From CAZJPS01 sp964548055 (GTDB lineage: Bacteria; Patescibacteriota; Gracilibacteria; Peribacterales; Peribacteraceae): DNA of 28,741 nucleotides. The number at the start of each line of letters is the position of its first letter. Within the stretch, counting starts at the first letter, position 1. A program made the translations under genes and the position numbers. Under the pieces are notes generated by a model that did no database searches, was not told the DNA's origin, and was given only the letters and a program-made list of their open reading frames with translations. The stretch is taken from positions 1 to 28,741 of the forward strand of contig CAZJPS010000009.1 of assembly GCA_964548055.1 (NCBI GenBank), written 5' to 3'. Shown here in pieces: positions 22,888 through 28,741 of the stretch.

Positions 22888-24063
22888 GTGCGCATCACCT
22901 ATATCACCCAGACCCGCTTTCCTACGGAAAAAGCTCACGGCAGCCAGGTGGCGCAGGTGTGCCATGCGCTTTCGGAACTGGGGCATGAGGTCACGCTGCT
23001 TGCTCCCACGGTAGGAAATACCATTCAAGAACCGGCGCATGCGTACTACGGTTTGCCGCCATCTTTTAAGAGCGTTCACCCCGGGAGTTTTGATGCTCTT
23101 AATAGTCCATTCGTTCCTGGCTTTCTGGCATTTGCAGTGAGCATGTGGTCGTATCGGAGGGCAGTGCGGAGATACTTAAAGGAGCATCCAGCCGATCTTT
23201 TGTATGCTCGGTCTCCCGCAGTTCTTCGTGCTCTTCTGCAAACCAGTATCCCACTCATTTTAGAGTTGCACTCCCTCCCTCGTTTTCAGAAGAGGGCGTT
23301 CGCCAAGCTCTGTCTGCAATGCAAAAAAGTGGTGACGCTCACAAGCCCAATGCGAACAGAATTGGTGTCGTGGGGAGTTCCTGAGGATCGTATTCTCGTA
23401 GAACCAGATGCCGTCGATCTTTCAAGATTTGATCATTTGCCTTCGTCTTCAGATGCAAAAGAAGCATGGGGTCTTCCACTCGGTCGTCCGATTGTTGGCT
23501 ATGTGGGAACGCTTGTAACGCGAAGAACGATGGAAAAAGGAGTATCTCAAATTCTTGCGGGACTTGCAGTATTGAAGAAGCAAGGAGTGAACGTGTTTGG
23601 ATGGATTGTGGGAGGGCCTGCAGTGTGGCGAGAGAAATATGAAGCCGAGGCATCTGCGCTTGGTCTTACGGGTACCGATATCCGCTTCACCGATCATATT
23701 CCATCCGTGCAGGTTCCCTCAGCAATCGCCGCATGTGATATATGCGTGTATCCCGCACCTGCTTCCACTCATCCTTTCTTCCAGCGCGATACTTCTCCTC
23801 TTAAAATGTTCGAGTACATGGCAGCGAGGAAGCCCATTGTGTGTGCGGATCTTCCTCCGATGCGGGACATTGTAAATGAGTCGATCGTGCGCTTCAGTAC
23901 TCCTGGCGATGGAACTTCGTTGGCTAGTGGAGTTGAGTGGATACTGGAGCATCCAGCAGAAGCCGCAGATATGGCGAAAGCGGGAAGAAAAGTGGCTGAA
24001 CATCACTCCTGGAAAGAGAGAATGAAGAGAATTTTGCAGTCTTCTGCTACGGTAGGAGTATGA
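22888..24063 (+). CDS. GT4 glycosyltransferase
   Basis: 391 residues from GTG at 22888 (RITYITQTRFPTEKAHGSQ). A GTG start at 22837 is also in frame, but its 17 extra residues are encoded by the right arm of the heptamer repeat and are unlike the family. The N-terminal domain has TEKAHGSQVAQVCHAL, the acceptor-side glycine loop. The second domain has VGYVGTLVTRRTMEKGVSQI, IVGGPAVW, DHIPSVQVPSAIAACDICVYP and SPLKMFEYMAARKPIVCADL, the donor-binding region with E preserved. TACCAC lies 7 nt upstream of the GTG. The ATG of the cupin gene overlaps its stop. Substrate unknown. Confidence 0.85.
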   Translation: MRITYITQTRFPTEKAHGSQVAQVCHALSELGHEVTLLAPTVGNTIQEPAHAYYGLPPSFKSVHPGSFDALNSPFVPGFLAFAVSMWSYRRAVRRYLKEHPADLLYARSPAVLRALLQTSIPLILELHSLPRFQKRAFAKLCLQCKKVVTLTSPMRTELVSWGVPEDRILVEPDAVDLSRFDHLPSSSDAKEAWGLPLGRPIVGYVGTLVTRRTMEKGVSQILAGLAVLKKQGVNVFGWIVGGPAVWREKYEAEASALGLTGTDIRFTDHIPSVQVPSAIAACDICVYPAPASTHPFFQRDTSPLKMFEYMAARKPIVCADLPPMRDIVNESIVRFSTPGDGTSLASGVEWILEHPAEAADMAKAGRKVAEHHSWKERMKRILQSSATVGV

Positions 24064-24467
24064 AAGATATCGTCCGCGTCGAAAAAGGCTCCGATCTGTA
24101 CGCTCTCTTTGTGCCAGCAAAGCTCCCTGTGGATGGCGTGAATTTTGTGACCAGGCAAACGGATGATTTTCAGGTGGGAATTATGGAGCGGCCTGCAGGA
24201 TACAAAGTAAAACCTCACACGCATCCTCCACGAGAACAGACGATCAGCACAGTCACGGAATTTCTACAGGTAGCAGAGGGGAAAATCCGCGTCACCGTGT
24301 TTGATGAAGAGTGGAAGGAGCTCGCAACAGAAGAGCTTTCTACGGGAGATTTCCTGATCTTCTTTAAAGGAGGTCACAGTGTAGAAATGCTCGAGAAAAG
24401 CCGTTTAATTGAAGTAAAACAGGGGCCGTATCCGGGAGATACTGCGGCAAAGGAATTCAAAAGTTAA
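24060..24467 (+). CDS. Cupin-fold protein of sugar-biosynthesis loci
   Basis: 135 residues. One cupin barrel with a full metal set: His53 and His55 (KPHTHPPRE), Glu59, and His106 (FKGGHSVEML). The end LIEVKQGPYPG is a signature of a small cupin often found beside DegT-type aminotransferases and oxidoreductases in surface-polysaccharide clusters, whose reaction I do not know. It does not look like RmlC or the FdtA-type ketoisomerases. The start overlaps the upstream GT4 stop (ATGA), and TACGGT lies exactly 6 nt before it. The DegT gene is 1 kb downstream on the same strand, split from it by two minus-strand genes. Confidence 0.78.
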   Translation: MKDIVRVEKGSDLYALFVPAKLPVDGVNFVTRQTDDFQVGIMERPAGYKVKPHTHPPREQTISTVTEFLQVAEGKIRVTVFDEEWKELATEELSTGDFLIFFKGGHSVEMLEKSRLIEVKQGPYPGDTAAKEFKS

Positions 24468-24493
24468 TCAAATTATTTTTTACTGCAAAATCC

Positions 24494-24859
24494 CTATTTT
24501 ATTCCTGGATTTTCAAAAGGAATAATATTCATTATTGGTAATAAACTAGAAGTATAGTGAGTGGTCCATTTTCCATTAATAGGATGATCGAATTGAAAAA
24601 GACCCTTTGTGGACCGCCCTGGCTTACGACACCGCAATTTGGCTGGCTTTCCACAGCCTTCTCTAGGACATTCAAGATTTACACCAAGTCGATCTAACGT
24701 TTTCTGTATATAAACTGCTATTTGATGATTTATTTCAAAATCAAATTTTTTACCTTCAAGTTTTGCCAAAAATATCTGTAGCTTTTGAATAAATGGCAGA
24801 TGCATCTGTCTCAACTCTTCATTGAGTTCATCAAGTCCAGAAATGAATTCGCTTTCCAT
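24494..24859 (-). CDS. Unknown protein, tandem paralog B (C-x4-C...FQFDHPINGK family)
   Basis: 121 residues from ATG 24859; an earlier ATG at 24928 lies inside the upstream gene and adds residues without a match in the paralog. The N-terminal half is an amphipathic helical region (LDELNEELRQMHLPFIQKLQIFLAKLEG). The C-terminal half has Cys64, Cys69, Cys77, His92 and His101 in CPREGCGKPAKLRC and FQFDHPINGKWTTH. These could bind zinc, but that is an inference. It is 40 of 53 residues identical to the upstream copy over the C-terminal half. I do not recognise a function. The DNA is AT-rich relative to the glycan genes. Confidence 0.75.
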   Translation of the reverse strand: MESEFISGLDELNEELRQMHLPFIQKLQIFLAKLEGKKFDFEINHQIAVYIQKTLDRLGVNLECPREGCGKPAKLRCRKPGRSTKGLFQFDHPINGKWTTHYTSSLLPIMNIIPFENPGIK

Positions 24860-24890
24860 ACAGAAAAATGGAATATTCTTAATAACAGAT

Positions 24891-25304
24891 TTATGGCAAA
24901 ATATCGGTTTTATTCTTGTATGTTTCAAAAGGAATTATATTCATAACAGGCAGTTTTGATGAACCTCCATGGCTTGTATGTTTTCCATTAATAGGATGGT
25001 CAAACTGAAAAACGCCAGAGACCGATCGTCCCGGTTTTCTACAGCGAAGCTTTGCAGGAAGGCCACAATTTTCCTTTTGGCATTCTAGAGCGACGCCAAG
25101 GCTTTCCAAAGTTTTCTGGATTTGGAAGGCGATGAGGCGATTGCCCTCATAGCCAAAATTCTTACCTTCAACACCTCGTAAGAAAATCTGAAATCTTTCA
25201 ATTATCGGGGCTAAGGCATCTGCAAGTTCTTTATTAAATTTCTCAACTTGTGCTGAAATATCTAAGTTAATTTCCTCAAATGCAGTAGGAAGTACTAGTG
25301 ACAT
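24891..25304 (-). CDS. Unknown protein, tandem paralog A (C-x4-C...FQFDHPINGK family)
   Basis: 137 residues. Same plan as its neighbour: a helical N-terminal half (ISAQVEKFNKELADALAPII), the conserved QKTLESLGVALEC, then Cys75, Cys80, Cys88, His103 and His112 in CGLPAKLRCRKPGRS and FQFDHPINGKHTSHGGSS, and the shared ending LPVMNIIPFE. No membrane segment or signal peptide. It is first in the minus-strand pair, and a promoter fits: TAGACA, a 16-nt spacer and TACATT, exactly 6 nt before the ATG. Both copies keep all five putative metal ligands, so both are probably under selection. Function unknown; a small nucleic-acid-binding or regulatory protein is one guess only. Confidence 0.78.
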   Translation of the reverse strand: MSLVLPTAFEEINLDISAQVEKFNKELADALAPIIERFQIFLRGVEGKNFGYEGNRLIAFQIQKTLESLGVALECQKENCGLPAKLRCRKPGRSVSGVFQFDHPINGKHTSHGGSSKLPVMNIIPFETYKNKTDILP

Positions 25305-25310
25305 AGTATA

Positions 25311-25338
25311 AATGTATCATTTTAAGTAATTTTGTCTA
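25311..25338 (-). promoter_or_regulatory. Promoter of the tandem paralog pair
   Basis: On the minus strand TAGACA (25338-25333), a 16-nt spacer, TACATT (25316-25311), then TATACT and ATG. The 6-nt distance predicts a leaderless transcript. Confidence 0.5.
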
Positions 25339-25420
25339 GATTGAGCAAAATGAATATGAATTTGGCTGGTTGCCCAATTTTCTTTTTTACTCCAAGCTAT
25401 AGATAGTTAAAGCAAATTGC

Positions 25421-26527
25421 ATGCGCATCCCCGTTAACGAACCTATCATCACTGCTGAAGCCAAAAAATTTGTGAATGAAGCGCTAGATTCAGGCTGGGT
25501 GTCTTCTGCAGGAAAATATATTGAAGAGTTTGAGCGGGAGTTTGCAAAATTTATTGGGGTCAAACATGCCATCACCACAACCAACGGTACAACGGCTTTG
25601 CATTTAGCGTTGGCGTCTCTCGATATCAAAGAAGGAGATGAAGTGATTGTTCCTACATTCACGATGGTCGCGTCAGTGGATGCGATTTTATATACGGGTG
25701 CTACTCCGGTATTCATCGATTGTGAGCCGGACACATTCTGTATGGATGTGTCGCAACTTGAAAAGAAGATTACGAAGAAAACGAAGGCGATTATGCCTGT
25801 GCATATTTACGGGCATCCGGTGGATATGGATCCGCTCCTCGAGATTGCTAAAAAGTATGACCTTTCAGTGGTGGAAGATGCAGCCGAAGTACATGGAGCG
25901 ACGTATAAAGGAAAAATGTGTGGCTCAATGGGGCACATGAATGCATTCAGTTTCTACGGCAACAAAATTATTACCACCGGAGAGGGGGGAATGGTGGTGA
26001 CCAATGATGATAAGCTCGCAGCTCGTGCTCGTACACTCAAAGATCTCGCACATTCTCCCAAAAAGAGGTTCTGGCACGAGGAAATTGGTTATAACTATCG
26101 CATGACGAACATGCAGGCAGCACTTGGCCTTGGCCAATTGCAGCATGTGCACGAGTTTGTTGAAAAAAAGCAGTGGATGGCGAGGGAATACGAAAAGGGG
26201 ATAAAGGCGATAAAAGGGATAAAGGTCCCGACAACGAAAGAGTATGCGACGAATGTGTATTGGATGTATGCGATACTTGTCGACGATCAATTCCCAATGA
26301 CGAAAGATGAACTGCGGGCAGCGCTGATAGAAAAAGGAATTGATACGCGCGATTTCTTCTATTCCGTTGCCTCGATGCCACTTGGAAAACCATTTGTGAA
26401 GCCGGGCGAGAAGTTTCCGGTCGCAGAAGACATCGAAAAGCGAGGTCTCTACTTGCCTTCAGGTCTCGCAATCACGCAGGAGCAGATTGCATACGTGTGT
26501 TCAGCTATTAAAGATGTCTGCAAATAA
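25421..26527 (+). CDS. DegT/DnrJ/EryC1/StrS aminotransferase, perosamine-synthase-like
   Basis: 368 residues, PLP-dependent fold type I. Transfers an amino group, usually from glutamate, to a keto-sugar nucleotide. Seen: VNEPIITAEAKKFV (5-18), GWVSSAGKYIEEFE (25-38), TTNGTTALHLAL (53-64), PTFTMVASVDAI (78-89), VEDAAEVHGA (151-160) with the cofactor-stacking Asp153, and SFYGNKIITTGEGG (177-190) with the PLP lysine Lys182; then GYNYRMTNMQAALG. FYGNKIITTGEGG resembles 4-aminotransferases acting on 4-keto-6-deoxy sugars (perosamine or viosamine type). RmlB in this window makes a suitable substrate, but GDP-linked substrates are equally possible. The gene overlaps the GT2 gene downstream. No strong -10 box at the usual place; TAAAGC is 7 nt before the ATG. 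Confidence 0.9.
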   Translation: MRIPVNEPIITAEAKKFVNEALDSGWVSSAGKYIEEFEREFAKFIGVKHAITTTNGTTALHLALASLDIKEGDEVIVPTFTMVASVDAILYTGATPVFIDCEPDTFCMDVSQLEKKITKKTKAIMPVHIYGHPVDMDPLLEIAKKYDLSVVEDAAEVHGATYKGKMCGSMGHMNAFSFYGNKIITTGEGGMVVTNDDKLAARARTLKDLAHSPKKRFWHEEIGYNYRMTNMQAALGLGQLQHVHEFVEKKQWMAREYEKGIKAIKGIKVPTTKEYATNVYWMYAILVDDQFPMTKDELRAALIEKGIDTRDFFYSVASMPLGKPFVKPGEKFPVAEDIEKRGLYLPSGLAITQEQIAYVCSAIKDVCK

Positions 26528-27356
26528 TTCTGATAACAGATCGGCGATAAGCGATAAGCGATTAGCGGTTAGCAATGGAAGCTTACCGCTTACCGCTCGC
26601 CGCTTACAGCTCGTTTCCGTAGTTCTGCCTACGTATAACGAAGCAGGAAATATTGTGGAGCTCTGCGAGGCTATTCACGCAGCTATTTTGCAACCGCATG
26701 AGATTATTGTGGTGGATGATAACTCTCCGGATGGCACATCAGGGCTCATTCAGCAGCTTATTCAAAAGGGATCCGTGCCAGGATTACGATTAGAGACACG
26801 AATGAAAGATCGGGGGCTCACGAAGAGTATTCGCAGAGGAATCGAGCTCTCCAAGGGCGACACAGTTATTTGGATGGACTGTGATTTCTCTATGCCACCC
26901 GAGATCATTCCAAAACTACTTCAGAAAATTGAACAAGGATACGACATTGCTGTTGGCTCGCGGTTTATAGAAGGTGGAATGAAGAAGCAACTCACGGGAG
27001 GGGAGATGAAAGAGGAGTCGGCATTGGTTGTTGCACTCAGTAGCATGCTTAATTCCCTCACACGGTTCCTGCTCTATCGCAATTTCTACGATTACACGAG
27101 TGGCTTTATTGCAATCCGTAAAGAAGTCCTAGATCAAATTCCTCTGCGTGGTGACTACGGTGAATATTTTATGGATCTGATGGTTCGCGCGATCAAAAAA
27201 GGCAATACCTTTATCGAAATTCCGTATATTTGTGTGCCACGGCACAGTGGGGAATCTAAAACGGGCACCAGTCTTCCAGTTATTTTTAAAAGAGGGATGA
27301 AGTATTTGGGAACGTTAGCGAGATTGTGGACAGTACGGGTGGGACTATTATCGTAA
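26514..27356 (+). CDS. GT2 glycosyltransferase, polyprenyl-phosphate mannose synthase-like, with repeat-encoded N-terminus
   Basis: 280 residues from ATG 26514, overlapping the DegT gene by 14 nt; 26487 is a longer option inside that gene. The GT-A domain begins only at about residue 33: LVSVVLPTYNEAGNI (33-47), IIVVDDNSPDGTSG (64-77), KDRGLTKSIRRGIELSKGD, the metal motif DCD (122-124), VGSRFIEGG and DYTSGFIAIRK. This matches DPM1-type enzymes, which charge polyprenyl phosphate. The ~30 residues in front (SDNRSAISDKRLAVSNG... to TARRLQ) are encoded by an inverted heptamer repeat, and no alternative ATG, GTG or TTG lies between the repeat and the domain. There is no C-terminal membrane segment. 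It ends in a 9-bp convergent overlap with the SGNH gene. Confidence 0.87.
   Translation: MSANNSDNRSAISDKRLAVSNGSLPLTARRLQLVSVVLPTYNEAGNIVELCEAIHAAILQPHEIIVVDDNSPDGTSGLIQQLIQKGSVPGLRLETRMKDRGLTKSIRRGIELSKGDTVIWMDCDFSMPPEIIPKLLQKIEQGYDIAVGSRFIEGGMKKQLTGGEMKEESALVVALSSMLNSLTRFLLYRNFYDYTSGFIAIRKEVLDQIPLRGDYGEYFMDLMVRAIKKGNTFIEIPYICVPRHSGESKTGTSLPVIFKRGMKYLGTLARLWTVRVGLLS
26543..26610. repeat. Translated inverted pair of GRTNAGC heptamer repeats
   Basis: The left arm reads GATAAGC, GATAAGC, GATTAGC, GGTTAGC (26546-26573). The right arm (26581-26610), read on the other strand, gives TGTAAGC, GGCGAGC, GGTAAGC, GGTAAGC. The loop is only about 7 nt. It lies wholly inside the 5' end of the GT2 coding sequence. 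The unit is shared with 4485-4558 and 11267-11300. Confidence 0.85.
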
Positions 27357-28349
27357 GACGTCATGGATAGTCTGCGCAGCCTCCTGCAGTGTTTTTGCAC
27401 TCGGATGTACCGTATCCCAGCTCAGCGTTTCTGCGCTATTCCCAAACGTATCGTACAAATCGATCACTCTAAATCCTTTTGCTTCTGCAGCTGTGCGCAG
27501 TTCAGGCCGAAGTGCCACATGCGGGTACTTTTCTGGCCAGATCACAAAGACTTTTTCAAGATTTGGCGGAAGAGAAGAAGCGAATTGATCAAATGCAGTC
27601 AGATATTTTTGTAATTGTTCCTGTGTTACGGGTTCTTCCGATGGGTTGTTGCGATACTGCTCTTCCTGCCGCGCCTGATTCTGCTTTTCAATTCTCCTAC
27701 TAATCAATTTTTTCATCACTCTGTACATGGCACTGTGGGTATCCAGCCAACATTTACCAGGAATCAGTCCCATCAGTCCTTCCTGAATAGGATTACAGTT
27801 GGAACCTGCAGGTTTTGATCCCTTCTGATACAGATTCCCATCATCACCAAGCAGTGCAGGTTCTGTATCGGTGAGGTCATTCCAATAAAACACGAGCAGA
27901 AGCATCGCTGGGTTCAGCGGCGCGATTTTTTCTTCATATGTCGCACGTTCTTGAGTGAGGTTATAGCCCGGCACGCCTGCATTGATCACGTTGTAGTCGG
28001 GCAGAAGTGATTGCAGTTGAGCGGGGAGGGTTTCCTGGTTCTCTACTCCATATCCAAACGTGATGGAGTCACCCAAAACGGCCATCGTTTTTTTGGATGG
28101 ATCAATGTCTTCTGATCGAAAGCCATGAGAATCAGTTGTAACTGTGGACCGAAATGCTTTTTCGGTCATGTTTGGTTTTAATTCATAGCTGATACGCGAA
28201 TTATCACTCTGTTGATAGATCAGCGGTGGCATTACTCTCCCTTTTTCAATGCCGGTGACACGAAGTCCGATCTCGCACGCGGCTATAAAAAGTGTGAGGG
28301 AGCCAAAAACAAGAGCAGCGTTGATGAGGGCGCTAGGAATGCGGCGCAT
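27348..28349 (-). CDS. Membrane-anchored SGNH/GDSL hydrolase-like protein
   Basis: 333 residues. An N-terminal hydrophobic stretch (about 8-25) ending FIAAC could be a lipoprotein signal or a simple membrane anchor, so the rest is probably outside the cell. The four SGNH blocks are visible: GDSITFGYG with nucleophile Ser95, NAGVPGYN with Gly125, YWND with Asn157, and WDTVHPS with Asp312 and His315. Family members are esterases, lipases or O-acetyl transferases and esterases acting on glycans. In this locus, de-esterification or acylation of the surface glycan is an inference. TACCAT lies exactly 6 nt before the ATG. It is convergent with the GT2 gene and divergent from the GIY-YIG gene. Confidence 0.88.
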   Translation of the reverse strand: MRRIPSALINAALVFGSLTLFIAACEIGLRVTGIEKGRVMPPLIYQQSDNSRISYELKPNMTEKAFRSTVTTDSHGFRSEDIDPSKKTMAVLGDSITFGYGVENQETLPAQLQSLLPDYNVINAGVPGYNLTQERATYEEKIAPLNPAMLLLVFYWNDLTDTEPALLGDDGNLYQKGSKPAGSNCNPIQEGLMGLIPGKCWLDTHSAMYRVMKKLISRRIEKQNQARQEEQYRNNPSEEPVTQEQLQKYLTAFDQFASSLPPNLEKVFVIWPEKYPHVALRPELRTAAEAKGFRVIDLYDTFGNSAETLSWDTVHPSAKTLQEAAQTIHDVLR

Positions 28350-28355
28350 ATAGGA

Positions 28356-28361
28356 ATGGTA
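28356..28361 (-). promoter_or_regulatory. -10 box (TACCAT) for leaderless SGNH gene
   Basis: The minus strand reads TACCAT-TCCTAT-ATG, 6 nt exactly. The remaining gap to 28473 shows no -35 box I can support. Confidence 0.4.
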
Positions 28362-28473
28362 GCAGAGCGTTCTGAGAGAGAGCAGAATGGATTTTTGCTC
28401 TTATGCTTAGATAAAACATGATGGCATCATTTCTTTCTTAAAAGAAGGCACTGGCGTGTAATCAGGGTCAATT

Positions 28474-28479
28474 TATGGT
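28474..28479 (+). promoter_or_regulatory. -10 box (TATGGT) for leaderless GIY-YIG gene
   Basis: TATGGT-TATCAC-ATG, 6 nt exactly, without a Shine-Dalgarno motif. Confidence 0.4.
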
Positions 28480-28485
28480 TATCAC

Positions 28486-28741
28486 ATGCGCAAAAACGAT
28501 TACTACGTCTACATGCTCCTCTGCTCGGATGGCAGCTACTACACCGGAGTCACCAATGACTATGAGAGACGTTTTGCCGAGCATCGCGATGGAATAGTTT
28601 CAGGGTGTTATACCTTTAAGAGGAGACCGCTGAAGCTTGTGTATGTGTCACACTTTCACGATGTGCTCGAGGCTATTGCGTGGGAGAAAAGAGTGAAAAG
28701 GTGGAGGAGGGAGAAGAAGGAGGCTTTGATTGCGAGGGAGT
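28486..28741 (+). CDS. GIY-YIG domain protein (YhbQ/UPF0213-like), 3' end cut off by the window
   Basis: 85 residues are visible; the gene continues past the right edge. The small nuclease-fold domain is clear: YVY (7-9) and YTG (19-21) are the two strands of the GIY-YIG name motif, Arg28 and Arg29 follow in NDYERRFAEH, and Glu67 in AIAWEKRVKRWRR is the metal-binding glutamate. The stand-alone form of about 90-100 residues is common in bacteria. Its role (DNA repair or other nucleic-acid processing) is poorly known. The strongly basic end fits nucleic acid binding. It has no link to the glycan genes. Confidence 0.9.
   Translation, partial: MRKNDYYVYMLLCSDGSYYTGVTNDYERRFAEHRDGIVSGCYTFKRRPLKLVYVSHFHDVLEAIAWEKRVKRWRREKKEALIARE

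Noticed and set aside
24860..24928. Longer start (ATG 24928) for paralog B
   Set aside because: It lies inside paralog A, and the added 23 residues have no counterpart in the paralog; ATG 24859 aligns with the shared part.
4485..26610. CRISPR array as an explanation for the short repeated units
   Set aside because: Units are 7 nt, contiguous, degenerate and arranged in inverted arms; there are no spacers of uniform length and no cas genes.

Overview
This 28.7 kb window looks like a chromosomal piece of a Candidate Phyla Radiation (Patescibacteria) bacterium, perhaps of the Peregrinibacteria/Peribacteria type. That is an inference from the short intergenic gaps, small proteins, moderate GC, near absence of Shine-Dalgarno motifs and density of short inverted repeats. 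The genetic code is standard: TGA is used as a stop, for example at 4468-4470 and in several ATGA overlaps. No tRNA, rRNA, CRISPR array, phage or transposase gene was seen. No stretch over about 300 bp lacks a gene.

Most of the window is a cell-surface glycan locus. From left to right: a partial SufS-type cysteine desulfurase (-); a 953-residue GT-C-like membrane protein, a DPM1-like GT2 and a DUF2304 membrane protein (929-4959); two overlapping GT4 enzymes (5067-7285); RmlA (-) and RmlB (+), divergent (7314-9212); a nitroreductase (-); three consecutive GT4 enzymes (about 10036-13276); a GT2 and a GT-C protein (13443-15538); a minus-strand group of a small acidic ORF, a DDD-containing GT-like protein and a 102-residue unknown (15521-17121); a further GT-C (17175-18794); a minus-strand run GT-C, GtrA, WaaE-like GT2 (21579 down to 19000); a GT4 (-); a GT4 plus cupin (+); tandem paralogous unknown proteins (-); a DegT aminotransferase plus GT2 (+); an SGNH hydrolase (-); and a partial GIY-YIG protein (+).

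Read together, RmlA and RmlB would make dTDP-4-keto-6-deoxyglucose. The DegT protein could aminate a keto-sugar, and the DPM1-like GT2 enzymes would charge polyprenyl phosphate. DUF2304 and GtrA proteins are common partners of such enzymes. The GT-C proteins would transfer lipid-linked sugars outside the membrane, and the GT4 enzymes would build the chain in the cytoplasm. The SGNH protein may trim or acylate the product. RmlC, RmlD, a Wzx-type flippase and a Wzy-type polymerase are absent from the window.

Three sequence-level patterns stand out. (1) Ten genes carry a TANNNT hexamer exactly 6 nt upstream of the start codon, and many more lie within 1-7 nt of that spacing. This implies widespread leaderless transcripts. 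(2) Degenerate heptanucleotide (7-nt period) tandem repeats, usually as facing inverted arms, sit at gene boundaries and supply stop codons or N-terminal extensions. (3) The same kind of repeat is found in frame inside RmlA and three GT4 enzymes, in places where loops or the interdomain linker are expected.
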